Below are positions 1-5,307 of a DNA stretch of 13,260 nt, one piece after another (the first letter of the stretch is position 1; every line of letters starts with the position of its first letter). Origin of the DNA: JACQID01 sp035290885 (lineage in GTDB: Archaea > Aenigmatarchaeota > Aenigmatarchaeia > GW2011-AR5); the NCBI GenBank assembly GCA_035290885.1, contig DATDTL010000068.1:1-13260 (forward strand), in the 5' to 3' direction. Made by a program: the position numbers and the translations under genes. The notes under the pieces were generated by a model. It was not told the origin of the DNA. It made no database searches and was given only the letters and a program-made list of their open reading frames with translations.

Positions 1-64
1 AGTGGTACAGTTTTTCGGCTGTATTTACGATGAGTTCGGTTTTAATATTTTTTACAACCCGCAT
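1..64 (-). CDS. Possible N-terminus of a gene running off the left edge (TetR-like start?)
   Basis: Reading leftwards from an ATG at 64 gives 21 codons without a stop to the window edge. The peptide contains KTELIVNTAEKLYH, which resembles the first helix of TetR-family DNA-binding domains (pattern T-x-x-I-x-x-x-A-x-x-L-F/Y). If real, it is a transcription regulator cut off by the window, and the three-helix element at 73-137 lies in its immediate 5' leader. An in-frame GTG at 76 is an alternative start. I see no clear ribosome binding site. The plus strand is also open in the same codon register from 2 to a TAA at 143-145, so strand assignment is uncertain. The TetR comparison rests on a few residues only. 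Confidence 0.3.
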   Translation of the reverse strand, partial: MRVVKNIKTELIVNTAEKLYH

Positions 65-72
65 ATCGAAAG

Positions 73-137
73 CCACACGCTTAAGCCGGCGGAACCGCCG
101 GCTAATCTTCGCGAAAACACGAAGATTCAGCGTGGGG
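73..137. other. Three-helix (three-way junction) structured element
   Basis: Three nested stems fit in 65 bases. An outer stem pairs 73-81 with 129-137 (eight of nine pairs, one A-G mismatch). Inside it are two abutting hairpins: 84-91 with 96-103 (8 perfect pairs, 4-base loop) and 104-111 with 120-127 (8 perfect pairs, 8-base loop). The two inner helices touch directly at 103/104, which would favour coaxial stacking. The element is much more G+C-rich than the sequence just downstream. It could be a non-coding RNA, a 5' leader structure of a minus-strand gene starting at 64, or a palindromic DNA element. No known RNA family is recognised, and strand is unknown. Confidence 0.45.
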
Positions 138-161
138 ATGACTAACCCGCCATTGACTCAT

Positions 162-182
162 CCATGTTTGAACTGTGCTTAC
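162..182. repeat. 21-base direct repeat, copy 1
   Basis: A 21-base sequence ending TTTGAACTGTGCTTAC is repeated perfectly at 229-249. The copies are separated by 46 unrelated bases, giving a period of 67. No third copy is seen one period to either side. Function unknown. Confidence 0.7.
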
Positions 183-228
183 AAAAGAAATCAGCATTTT
201 TGAGAGCCGCATTGTACCGGTTAGTCTA

Positions 229-249
229 CCATGTTTGAACTGTGCTTAC
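229..249. repeat. 21-base direct repeat, copy 2
   Basis: Identical over 21 bases to 162-182. The flanks on both sides differ between copies apart from scattered matches just upstream. The two copies lie in different reading frames relative to each other, so a protein repeat is not the explanation. Confidence 0.7.
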
Positions 250-294
250 GACAAGAAGGAAAACAAAAGGAACCCGCCCGTCAAAATCGCAAGT

Positions 295-330
295 GCTTTC
301 TGGCATTTCCTTCTGTTTTGGCAAAGCCCG
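295..330. repeat. 36-base dispersed element, copy 1
   Basis: Matches 11378-11413 at 31 of 36 positions. The core CATTTCCTTCTGTTTT is identical in both copies. Both copies are intergenic and in the same orientation, more than 11 kb apart. In copy 1 it runs into a 9-pair inverted repeat (327-335/356-364), which copy 2 lacks. Confidence 0.6.
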
Positions 331-448
331 CCACTTTTTCACAATTTTCACCATCAGTGGCGGGATGCTTTACTAGCGTGGCATTGTCTTCGTTTCTTTG
401 TCGCATGCTTGAAAAAGAAAATAAATAATTACGATTTTTATAAGCCGT

Positions 449-465
449 AAAGTAATCGTTACTTT
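449..465 (-). terminator. Possible terminator hairpin downstream of the small membrane protein
   Basis: A perfect 7-pair inverted repeat (449-455 with 459-465, 3-base loop) lies 13 bases past the stop codon at 478. On the minus strand it is followed by T-rich sequence. Archaeal termination depends mainly on T tracts, so this is a weak call. Confidence 0.3.
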
Positions 466-477
466 GAACCCTAAAAA

Positions 478-681
478 TTATTTTTCCTCTAGTAGACCAG
501 CGATTCCGGAAAACGCTATTAGTGCAAAGTTATACCCGATAGCTAAAGCCCACATTCTATCTACAATAAGTATAGCATCGTTATTCATTGCCAAAGCACC
601 AAATGACATATACTGGGGCATAAGACCTATATTCAGAACTAAAAATATTCCAGAAAGAGCCCACCATTGTTTTCTATTCAT
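478..681 (-). CDS. Small two-helix membrane protein, unknown function
   Basis: This 67-residue protein has two hydrophobic stretches, about residues 6-27 and 43-63, separated by a short segment with charged residues (NNDAILIVDR), and it ends in the charged tail LLEEK. A two-pass inner-membrane protein is the best description; I recognise no family. It starts seven bases after the rtcB stop codon. The sequence AAAGGATGA, which contains the rtcB stop, sits about 8 bases upstream of its ATG and can act as its ribosome binding site, so it is probably co-transcribed and translationally coupled with rtcB. A functional link to RNA ligation is not shown. An alternative is a spurious ORF, but the close spacing, good ribosome binding site and clean hydrophobic pattern argue for a real gene. 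Confidence 0.6.
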   Translation of the reverse strand: MNRKQWWALSGIFLVLNIGLMPQYMSFGALAMNNDAILIVDRMWALAIGYNFALIAFSGIAGLLEEK

Positions 682-688
682 TCAATCG

Positions 689-3625
689 TCATCCTTTTAC
701 ATTTCCCAGAGGCAGAAGCTTCACGACCTTCGTGGAGATGCCGGCCTTGTGGACGCTTTCAATGACTTCGTCTATGTCCTTGTATGCGCCCCCTGCTTCC
801 TCGGCTACACCGGACATGCTCGTTGAGCGCACGTAAATGCCGCGTTTTTCCATGTCTTTAAGGAGCTGGTCGCCCCTCCAGAGATGCTTCGCCCTTGCAC
901 GGGACATGGTCCTGCCGGAGCCGTGGCACGTGGTGCCGAAGGTTTCTTGCATCGCCCTTTCGGTGCCTTTGAGAAGATAAGAGCCAGTTTCCATGGAGCC
1001 GCCGATTATCACCGGCTGGCCAAGCTTCCTGTATTTAACAGGGACTTCGTCCCTGTTTGGGCCGAAGGCGCGCGTTGAGCCTTTCCTGTGTATCAGCAGC
1101 TTCCTCTTTTTGCCCTCCAAGGTATGCTCTTCTATCTTTGCGGTGTTGTGCGCGACGTCGTATACCTGATGCATTTCAAGCTCTTCGGCGCTCTTCTTGA
1201 AAACGCCGGAGAAGGCTTCCCTTATTCTGTGCAATATAACCTGACGATTAGCAAAGGACATGTTTATACCCGCCTTCATAGCGGAGAAATAATCCTGCCC
1301 CTCCTGGCTCTGGAACGGGGCGCATGCCAGCTCCTTGTCAAGGACTTCTATGCCGTATTTGGGCATGACTTCTAGAAACTTTTCAAGATAATCCGTGCCT
1401 ATCTGGTGGCCAAAACCGCGGCTGCCGCAATGAAACATAATTACGATCTGGTCTTTTTCCGTTATGCCGCATGCCTTGGCCATCTCCTCGTCGTGTATCT
1501 CTGAGGCGCGCTGTATCTCAAGATAATGGTTGCCGCTTCCGAGCGTGCCTATCTGGGAAAGCCCGCGCTTCATGGCCCTATCCGAGACTTTCGAGGAATC
1601 GGTTTCCATCCGGCCTTCCTCCTCGGTCATCTTGAGGTCCTCTTCCCAGCCATAGCCTTCCTTCACAGCCCAGCGTGCGCCTTCTTCAGTGACCTCACGG
1701 AACTTCGGCCTGTCCAGTTTCACAAATCCAGAAGAGCCGACGCCGGCAGGGACGAGCTTGAATAATGATTCCACGAGCTCGCGTATCTTCGGCTTCACTT
1801 CCTTGGCTGTAAGATTAGTAGTGACCAATCTCATGCCGCAATTTGAAACAACAAAATTACCGGCCACAAAATTGTGGTCCGGATGGGTCACGGTAAAATC
1901 GTAAACAAACCCTTCAAATGCCGATGCTTCTTCGATCTTTTCTATCTTGTCCCATACCATTCCCGTTTTTCCGGTATTAACGGCAGATGTTTTTATGAAA
2001 TCGTTGAATGACGGGAATACGTGCGCTATGCGGGAGGTGGTTTTTCTCCCTTCAAATACAGAGCGTTGCAAAAATCTCTTGTTTATAAAATCAGATTTTA
2101 GTTGGCTCTCAATTTCCCTGACGGATTTCCCGTTATTGTATAATGTTATCGCCGTTTTTTCCGCATCGTTCCTTTCCGCGACAATTTTTTTCTTCAGGCG
2201 CAGATATAAAATAGCGTTATTAGCCAATATTTTCTTATCAATATTATATTCAAACCCTATGAGTTCGTAAAGTTTCAGCAAATTTTCGGCATCGTCGTCT
2301 ATCAGTAATTTCAGCCTATATGTGAAGTCGCCGTCCTTGTTCAAATACTCTTCTCTTTCGGTAATTCCCGCGGTTTTTATGCCAAAGTCCTCTAGCATCG
2401 TTGATATCTGTTTCACGAAGTTTTTGCCGTCCTCCTTGAGTCGCGATATCTTATTGACGGAGACGTACGGCATATAAAAATTATACCCGTGGTCTGTCAT
2501 GGTTTTCGGTTTTGACATCTCGGCTCCAAAGTATGAAGCCAGAAACAGGCGTTTATGCCATTTGACGGAATTTGCAATCCACAATGGTAAAGGATATTCC
2601 TGCTTTGTCTTGTTGCCTATCGGGGCGCCCAAGACGTGCAAAAGAGAAACAAACGCCCTTGAAGTGACGCGCATGCTGTATTCCGTCAAGGTAAACTTAA
2701 CTTCACCATATTTCGTGTTTATGACATGATTTCTCTTTCTGCTATATACTTTTGATGGAGTGAATCCCAACTTTCTTATATCATGGCGTACGGTCTCGAG
2801 GTCTTCCTGCCTGCCCCAGAACCATGCGAAGCCTTTGCCGCAGGTATTCACCAAACTTCCGTCGCCCATATTGAATGCTAGTAGCTTTATTATGGCAGCG
2901 ATCCTTCCATCGTCAAGTCGCAACGGAAGAAGGCCCCTCTTGTCCAGTTCTTTTATCACGTATTCCTTCTTGTAAGGGATGTCAGAATCTAGGATTTTTG
3001 CGCCGTCGATTATCACGTCCGGTGAAGGAGGCTGGTATTCAACGCCTTTGAATGGATAAACGGCAAGATTATTTCCGGCCTTGAGGCGCTTTGTTTCTAT
3101 CATGCCGTCCGGTGTCCAAAAGGGATGATCTTCCGTGGCAATAACCTCCTGTCCGCTTGTGGTGGTAACCTTGAATACCCTGTTTGAGGGTTTTATTTTC
3201 ATGAATCTGGCGATGCTTGTGCGTTCTTCCACATTTTCGGCAAAGTTCATGCAACGCAATGTTTCTGTTTTGGAGCACGTTTCAAATTCAGATATGGGTC
3301 TGTGATATCCGTCTTCTGTTAGTATCTTGGTATCTTCGGCAAGGCAATTTATGTCAAAACCGATTCCGCCGGGGGAAATTATGCCTTCCTTCAGGTCAAA
3401 AGCAGCGACGCCGCCTATGGGAAATCCGTAGCCGAAATGCCCGTCCGGCATGCACATGGCATGATTGACGATTCCGGGAAGCGTGGCAACGTTGGCTATC
3501 TGGTTGTATACGCCTTCGTCTATGGCATCCACTATTTTCTTGCTCCCGTAGATCCTTGCAGGGACGCGCATCTTGCCCTGTTTTGGATATTCCCAGACGA
3601 CGTCGGATATTTTCTTTAATTCCAT
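689..3625 (-). CDS. rtcB: RNA-splicing ligase RtcB, interrupted by an intein
   Basis: RtcB joins RNA ends carrying 2',3'-cyclic or 3'-phosphate to 5'-hydroxyl ends, using GTP and Mn2+. In archaea it ligates tRNA halves after intron removal. Without the intein the protein is 476 residues (93 + 383), close to the usual 480. In extein numbering the expected metal ligands are visible: Asp91 and Cys94 in DIN-CGMRL, His198 in GNHYLEI, His230 in FHCGSRG and His324 in DVAHNTA. His399 in CHGSGR is the residue that is guanylylated. The intein sits exactly before Cys94. I chose the ATG at 3625 (MELKKISDVVWEYPK), which matches the usual RtcB N-terminus. The frame stays open to a TTG at 3679, giving 18 extra atypical residues. 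A TATA-like box at 3723-3732 would start a transcript near 3705, leaving an 80-base leader. Confidence 0.95.
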   Translation of the reverse strand: MELKKISDVVWEYPKQGKMRVPARIYGSKKIVDAIDEGVYNQIANVATLPGIVNHAMCMPDGHFGYGFPIGGVAAFDLKEGIISPGGIGFDINCLAEDTKILTEDGYHRPISEFETCSKTETLRCMNFAENVEERTSIARFMKIKPSNRVFKVTTTSGQEVIATEDHPFWTPDGMIETKRLKAGNNLAVYPFKGVEYQPPSPDVIIDGAKILDSDIPYKKEYVIKELDKRGLLPLRLDDGRIAAIIKLLAFNMGDGSLVNTCGKGFAWFWGRQEDLETVRHDIRKLGFTPSKVYSRKRNHVINTKYGEVKFTLTEYSMRVTSRAFVSLLHVLGAPIGNKTKQEYPLPLWIANSVKWHKRLFLASYFGAEMSKPKTMTDHGYNFYMPYVSVNKISRLKEDGKNFVKQISTMLEDFGIKTAGITEREEYLNKDGDFTYRLKLLIDDDAENLLKLYELIGFEYNIDKKILANNAILYLRLKKKIVAERNDAEKTAITLYNNGKSVREIESQLKSDFINKRFLQRSVFEGRKTTSRIAHVFPSFNDFIKTSAVNTGKTGMVWDKIEKIEEASAFEGFVYDFTVTHPDHNFVAGNFVVSNCGMRLVTTNLTAKEVKPKIRELVESLFKLVPAGVGSSGFVKLDRPKFREVTEEGARWAVKEGYGWEEDLKMTEEEGRMETDSSKVSDRAMKRGLSQIGTLGSGNHYLEIQRASEIHDEEMAKACGITEKDQIVIMFHCGSRGFGHQIGTDYLEKFLEVMPKYGIEVLDKELACAPFQSQEGQDYFSAMKAGINMSFANRQVILHRIREAFSGVFKKSAEELEMHQVYDVAHNTAKIEEHTLEGKKRKLLIHRKGSTRAFGPNRDEVPVKYRKLGQPVIIGGSMETGSYLLKGTERAMQETFGTTCHGSGRTMSRARAKHLWRGDQLLKDMEKRGIYVRSTSMSGVAEEAGGAYKDIDEVIESVHKAGISTKVVKLLPLGNVKG
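1841..3346 (-). mobile_element. RtcB intein (502 residues) with LAGLIDADG-type homing endonuclease
   Basis: A self-splicing protein insert, in frame within rtcB. The N-terminal splice block begins with Cys1 (CLAEDTKIL). Block B with the TxxH motif is TEDH at intein residues 71-74. The C-terminal blocks are VYDFTVTHPDHNFVAGNFVVSN-type sequence at 481-502, ending Ser-Asn before extein Cys+1. The centre carries a two-motif endonuclease: KLLAFNMGDGSL near 154-165 (acidic Asp162) and LFLASYFGAEM near 267-277 (acidic Glu276). The reading frame is intact, so splicing and homing may both be active. The penultimate residue is Ser rather than the usual His. Inteins at this RtcB position (DIN/CG) are known in other archaea such as Pyrococcus and Methanocaldococcus. 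The intein interrupts a metal-ligand cysteine, so unspliced RtcB should be inactive. Confidence 0.93.
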
Positions 3626-3705
3626 TTTATTGCTTCTTGCCGAATCTTTAAGAATAAGAGAAAGCCCGCCTTTTGCCAAATGAAGGCTCTTACTTCTTTA
3701 TTCAT
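3616..3705 (-). CDS. Possible 29-residue leader ORF overlapping the rtcB start
   Basis: An ATG at 3705 opens 29 codons (starting MNKEVRAFIWQKAGF) that end at TAA 3616-3618, a few bases inside rtcB in another frame. A TATA-like TATAAAAT at 3724-3731 lies about 26 bases before this ATG, the spacing expected for a leaderless archaeal transcript. Translation of this ORF would bring ribosomes to the rtcB ATG at 3625, so it could be a coupling or attenuating leader peptide. It has no recognisable domain and may be chance. Confidence 0.25.
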   Translation of the reverse strand: MNKEVRAFIWQKAGFLLFLKIRQEAIKWN

Positions 3706-3722
3706 GGCAGGCGTGCGTCCTT

Positions 3723-3732
3723 GATTTTATAT
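3723..3732 (-). promoter_or_regulatory. TATA-like promoter upstream of rtcB
   Basis: On the minus strand ATATAAAATC occurs about 98-107 bases before the rtcB ATG and about 26 before the ATG at 3705. A second A/T-rich candidate (TTCTTAAAGA, about 3645-3654) is about 25 bases before the rtcB ATG and would give a leaderless rtcB message. Which is used cannot be decided from sequence. Confidence 0.35.
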
Positions 3733-3771
3733 GGCAAGGCCGGATATTTAAAAGGCATGACAGCGGGCTTT

Positions 3772-3796
3772 GTTGCGCCAACGAACCCAGCGCAAC
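3772..3796. repeat. Inverted repeat between the 110-residue gene and rtcB
   Basis: GTTGCGC at 3772-3778 pairs perfectly with GCGCAAC at 3790-3796 around an 11-base loop. It lies about 20 bases past the stop of the upstream minus-strand gene and upstream of the rtcB promoter candidates. It could end transcription or be a protein-binding site. No T tract directly follows on the minus strand. Confidence 0.3.
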
Positions 3797-3815
3797 CAGT
3801 TGTGTTCCATCGTTG

Positions 3816-4148
3816 TTATACAACACGCCTGCGGCGGGCGTTTGCCATAGCTTCGGGGGTCAAGTCATAAGCGTCTGGCGATCTGGCCGGCGGCCTTGCC
3901 GGCTGCGCCAGTGCATCCCTTTCCACGGGGTATTCGGCGATATGGAAGATTTGGCCGCCGTCTCCTTTCTGCCATAATAGATAATTCCTTCCCATAGGAA
4001 AAGAAACGTTGGCAACTTGCCGGGCAATATCTGGAGATTCATATGGCCCCCACACGGAGCACCCGTCATAGCCGAATTCTATATATGTTCCCGGCTTGTC
4101 ATCGTTAGATAAGGGATTTGCAGGCAAGTCATATGGCGTATTATCCAT
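3816..4148 (-). CDS. Unrecognised 110-residue protein
   Basis: I do not recognise this family. The protein is soluble in character, with no signal peptide or membrane segment. The first 80 residues are rich in aromatic and glycine residues (GTYIEFGYDGCSVWGPYESPD and LLWQKGDGGQIFHIAEYP patterns), suggestive of a small beta-rich fold. The tail is low-complexity (AQPARPPARSPD) and ends in a basic run (ARRRRVV) that might contact nucleic acid. The ATG at 4148 is supported by a TATA-like box TTTAAATATA centred about 22-25 bases upstream, so the message is probably leaderless. It stands alone: the next minus-strand gene upstream is more than 300 bases away unless the stretch at 4204-4479 is coding. 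Confidence 0.6.
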   Translation of the reverse strand: MDNTPYDLPANPLSNDDKPGTYIEFGYDGCSVWGPYESPDIARQVANVSFPMGRNYLLWQKGDGGQIFHIAEYPVERDALAQPARPPARSPDAYDLTPEAMANARRRRVV

Positions 4149-4165
4149 AATAAGAACGCAAAATA

Positions 4166-4177
4166 ATATATTTAAAC
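4166..4177 (-). promoter_or_regulatory. TATA-like promoter of the 110-residue gene
   Basis: AGTTTAAATATA on the minus strand lies 18-29 bases upstream of the ATG at 4148, at the distance expected when transcription begins at or next to the start codon. A purine-rich stretch (AAAAAGAG) precedes it where the TFB recognition element would be. Confidence 0.5.
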
Positions 4178-4203
4178 TCTTTTTGGTCGGCTTTACGGTG
4201 TTT

Positions 4204-4479
4204 TCATAGGTAAGGCATAGGCGGAATATTCTTGGATAATTCTTGGGTTATTTCCTCAGGCAAAACTGCAGATGGCCGCAGTGTTTCAATCATGGACATG
4301 AGGGAATGGACGTATTTCATGTACATTTTATTTCGGCGGCAAAAGAGATCGCGGTAAGTAACGCGTAACATATTACGTTCCTTTATCCCTGGATATCCGT
4401 ATGTTTCCAGAACAAGAAGGTCGTATCCGCTCTGGCCGGCTCCACGAGGATGAATATAACGAAGGGCCTTAAATAAAGG
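4204..4479 (-). CDS. Unassigned open stretch behind the phosphoesterase; minimal ORF 4204-4371 or gene remnant
   Basis: Directly after the phosphoesterase TGA (4480-4482), the same frame stays open for 91 codons and ends at TGA 4204-4206. The predicted peptide has a natural composition, including SGYDLLVLETYGYPGIKER and a Met-rich helical C-terminal part (MYMKYVHSLMSMIETLRPS). There is no ATG, GTG or TTG start until an ATG at 4371, which would give only 55 residues (MLRVTYRDLFCRRNKMYM...). Possibilities are a short gene starting at 4371, a gene that lost its 5' part, or a gene with an unusual start such as ATT. Readthrough of the TGA is unlikely, because the phosphoesterase ends at the normal place for its family and TGA serves as a stop elsewhere in the window. 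I recognise no domain. Confidence 0.35.
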   Translation of the reverse strand, partial: PLFKALRYIHPRGAGQSGYDLLVLETYGYPGIKERNMLRVTYRDLFCRRNKMYMKYVHSLMSMIETLRPSAVLPEEITQELSKNIPPMPYL

Positions 4480-4863
4480 TCAATCGCCCTTCTTCCTGAA
4501 AAAGAGCCAGTTGCCGAGCTCAAAAGTCTTGGGGCGGATGAGGACGTAGGTGCCGTTGAGTTTCCTGCCGCTTATCTTCACAATTATCTTTCCGGGCTTC
4601 CATTCCTGCTCCTCGAAGGTGCCGGAGTCCCAGATCTTGACGGAGCCTTTGCCGTAGCCTTCCTTTATTTCGCCCTCGAAACTGGCATACGCAAGCGCAT
4701 GGTACGTAGTTTCCACGGCCAATCTCTTTACAGAAACATCATCAGACGGCTCCTTTGTTACGGCCCAGCTTTTCAGGACGCCGTTCTTCTCAAGCCGCAA
4801 ATCCCAGTGCAGTTTCGTTGCATCATGGCGGTGGATGACATAAATCCTTGGCGCCATATGCAT
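4480..4863 (-). CDS. Stand-alone LigD-type 3'-phosphoesterase
   Basis: This 127-residue protein matches the phosphoesterase (PE) domain of bacterial DNA ligase D, which also exists as a free enzyme in some archaea (characterised from Candidatus Korarchaeum and Methanosarcina). PE enzymes remove a 3'-terminal ribonucleoside and then the 3'-phosphate from DNA or RNA-primer ends, leaving a 3'-OH for ligation, with a divalent metal. Visible family motifs are HRHDATKLHWDLRLE (residues 11-25; His13, His19, Asp21, Arg23), LKSWAVTKEPS (30-40), TTYHALAYASFEGEI (52-66; His55), YGKGSVKIWD (70-79) and LNGTYVLIR (102-110), ending in the typical NWLFFRKK. The ATG at 4863 shares its A with the TGA stop of the upstream gene (TGATG), implying coupled translation. 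A GTG at 4869 and an ATG at 4857 are alternatives. The length equals a complete PE domain with no ligase or polymerase part. Confidence 0.9.
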   Translation of the reverse strand: MHMAPRIYVIHRHDATKLHWDLRLEKNGVLKSWAVTKEPSDDVSVKRLAVETTYHALAYASFEGEIKEGYGKGSVKIWDSGTFEEQEWKPGKIIVKISGRKLNGTYVLIRPKTFELGNWLFFRKKGD

Positions 4864-5105
4864 CAGCACTCGTCGTACGGGCTCAGCTTGGGGGCGCCGC
4901 CTTCATAATATTTGTTCCAAGCGGCTTCAAAATCTTCAAGCGCGTTGGTCCTGATTTTTATTATCTTTTTCCCCCTCTTTTCCTTCACGCTTTGTATAGA
5001 GCCGCTTTTTTCTGAGATGAGCTTGTCAGCGGCCTTGCCCCCGGCTTCCATCACTGTAAAGTCGCCCTCCCTGTACATGACTTTCAGCGAGTCTTTCTCT
5101 GCCAT
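4863..5105 (-). CDS. Small charged protein co-translated with the 3'-phosphoesterase
   Basis: This 80-residue protein is not recognised. It has alternating short beta-like segments (LKVMYREGDFTVMEAG, GKKIIKIRTN) and a C-terminal helix with aromatic residues (EDFEAAWNKYYEGG), suggesting a small alpha/beta or beta-hairpin fold; it is soluble, with no membrane segment. I chose the ATG at 5105 (MAEKDSLKV); a TTG at 5123 adds six hydrophobic residues and is less likely. Its stop codon overlaps the phosphoesterase start (TGATG), so the two are made from one message and the protein may assist or regulate that enzyme. That is inference from overlap only. The sequence AAWNKYYEGG is the most distinctive part for a family search. 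Confidence 0.65.
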   Translation of the reverse strand: MAEKDSLKVMYREGDFTVMEAGGKAADKLISEKSGSIQSVKEKRGKKIIKIRTNALEDFEAAWNKYYEGGAPKLSPYDEC

Positions 5106-5135
5106 ATAATAATATCCGAGCAAAGGCAGAAATAG

Positions 5136-5222
5136 CTATGTTTTGCGCCGTTTCCTGTACACGGCGCGGTATTTCTGTCGTTTCTTCCCTTCAAAATATT
5201 CTTGCTGCTTTTGATTGGCCAT
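5136..5222 (-). CDS. Possible 28-residue basic protein
   Basis: ATG at 5222 opens 28 codons ending at TAG 5136-5138. The peptide starts MANQKQQEYFEGKKRQKY and ends RKRRKT, with about ten Lys/Arg, which would suit a small nucleic-acid-binding peptide. A TATA-like AATAAATC sits about 25 bases before the ATG. It lies 30 bases upstream of the 80-residue gene, so it could be the first gene of the phosphoesterase operon. Alternatively it is an untranslated leader, since ATATAAATT right before the ATG could be a TATA box itself and a hairpin (5145-5167) lies inside the ORF. Confidence 0.35.
   Translation of the reverse strand: MANQKQQEYFEGKKRQKYRAVYRKRRKT
5145..5167. repeat. 7-pair hairpin upstream of the phosphoesterase operon
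   Basis: GCGCCGT at 5145-5151 pairs perfectly with ACGGCGC at 5161-5167, 9-base loop. It ends 40 bases upstream of the ATG at 5105 and lies within the possible 28-residue ORF. It may be a leader structure that regulates the downstream genes. Confidence 0.35.
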
Positions 5223-5307
5223 AATTTATATTCACGCAATGAGATTTATTCTTCAAGTCTTTAGTATTGATAACTGCTAATATACGCCACCTAACTTTTG
5301 CAGCTAT

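Larger units (their letters stand above)
146..477. other. Region without a convincing gene
   Basis: About 330 bases hold the two 21-base repeats, one copy of a 36-base element shared with 11378-11413, and a 9-pair inverted repeat (327-335 with 356-364, CCCGCCACT/AGTGGCGGG). Another 9-base complementarity links 254-262 with 306-314. Open frames here have unlikely amino-acid composition and no recognisable domain, so I call none of them genes. The combination of inverted and direct repeats suggests an intergenic repeat element or a small RNA locus. Confidence 0.5.

Noticed and set aside
73..137. tRNA or 5S rRNA gene
   Set aside because: No T-loop, anticodon arm or acceptor pattern, and the element is too short for 5S rRNA.
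162..249. CRISPR array
   Set aside because: Only two copies, a 21-base conserved part, a 46-base interval, and no third unit one period away on either side.
3626..3679. N-terminal extension of rtcB from a TTG
   Set aside because: The 18 extra residues are atypical; the family N-terminus starts at MELKK with an ATG at 3625.
4204..4869. Stop-codon readthrough (recoded TGA) joining the phosphoesterase to the following open stretch
   Set aside because: The phosphoesterase is complete at the TGA, TGA ends mre11 and rad50 normally, and no recoding signal is visible.
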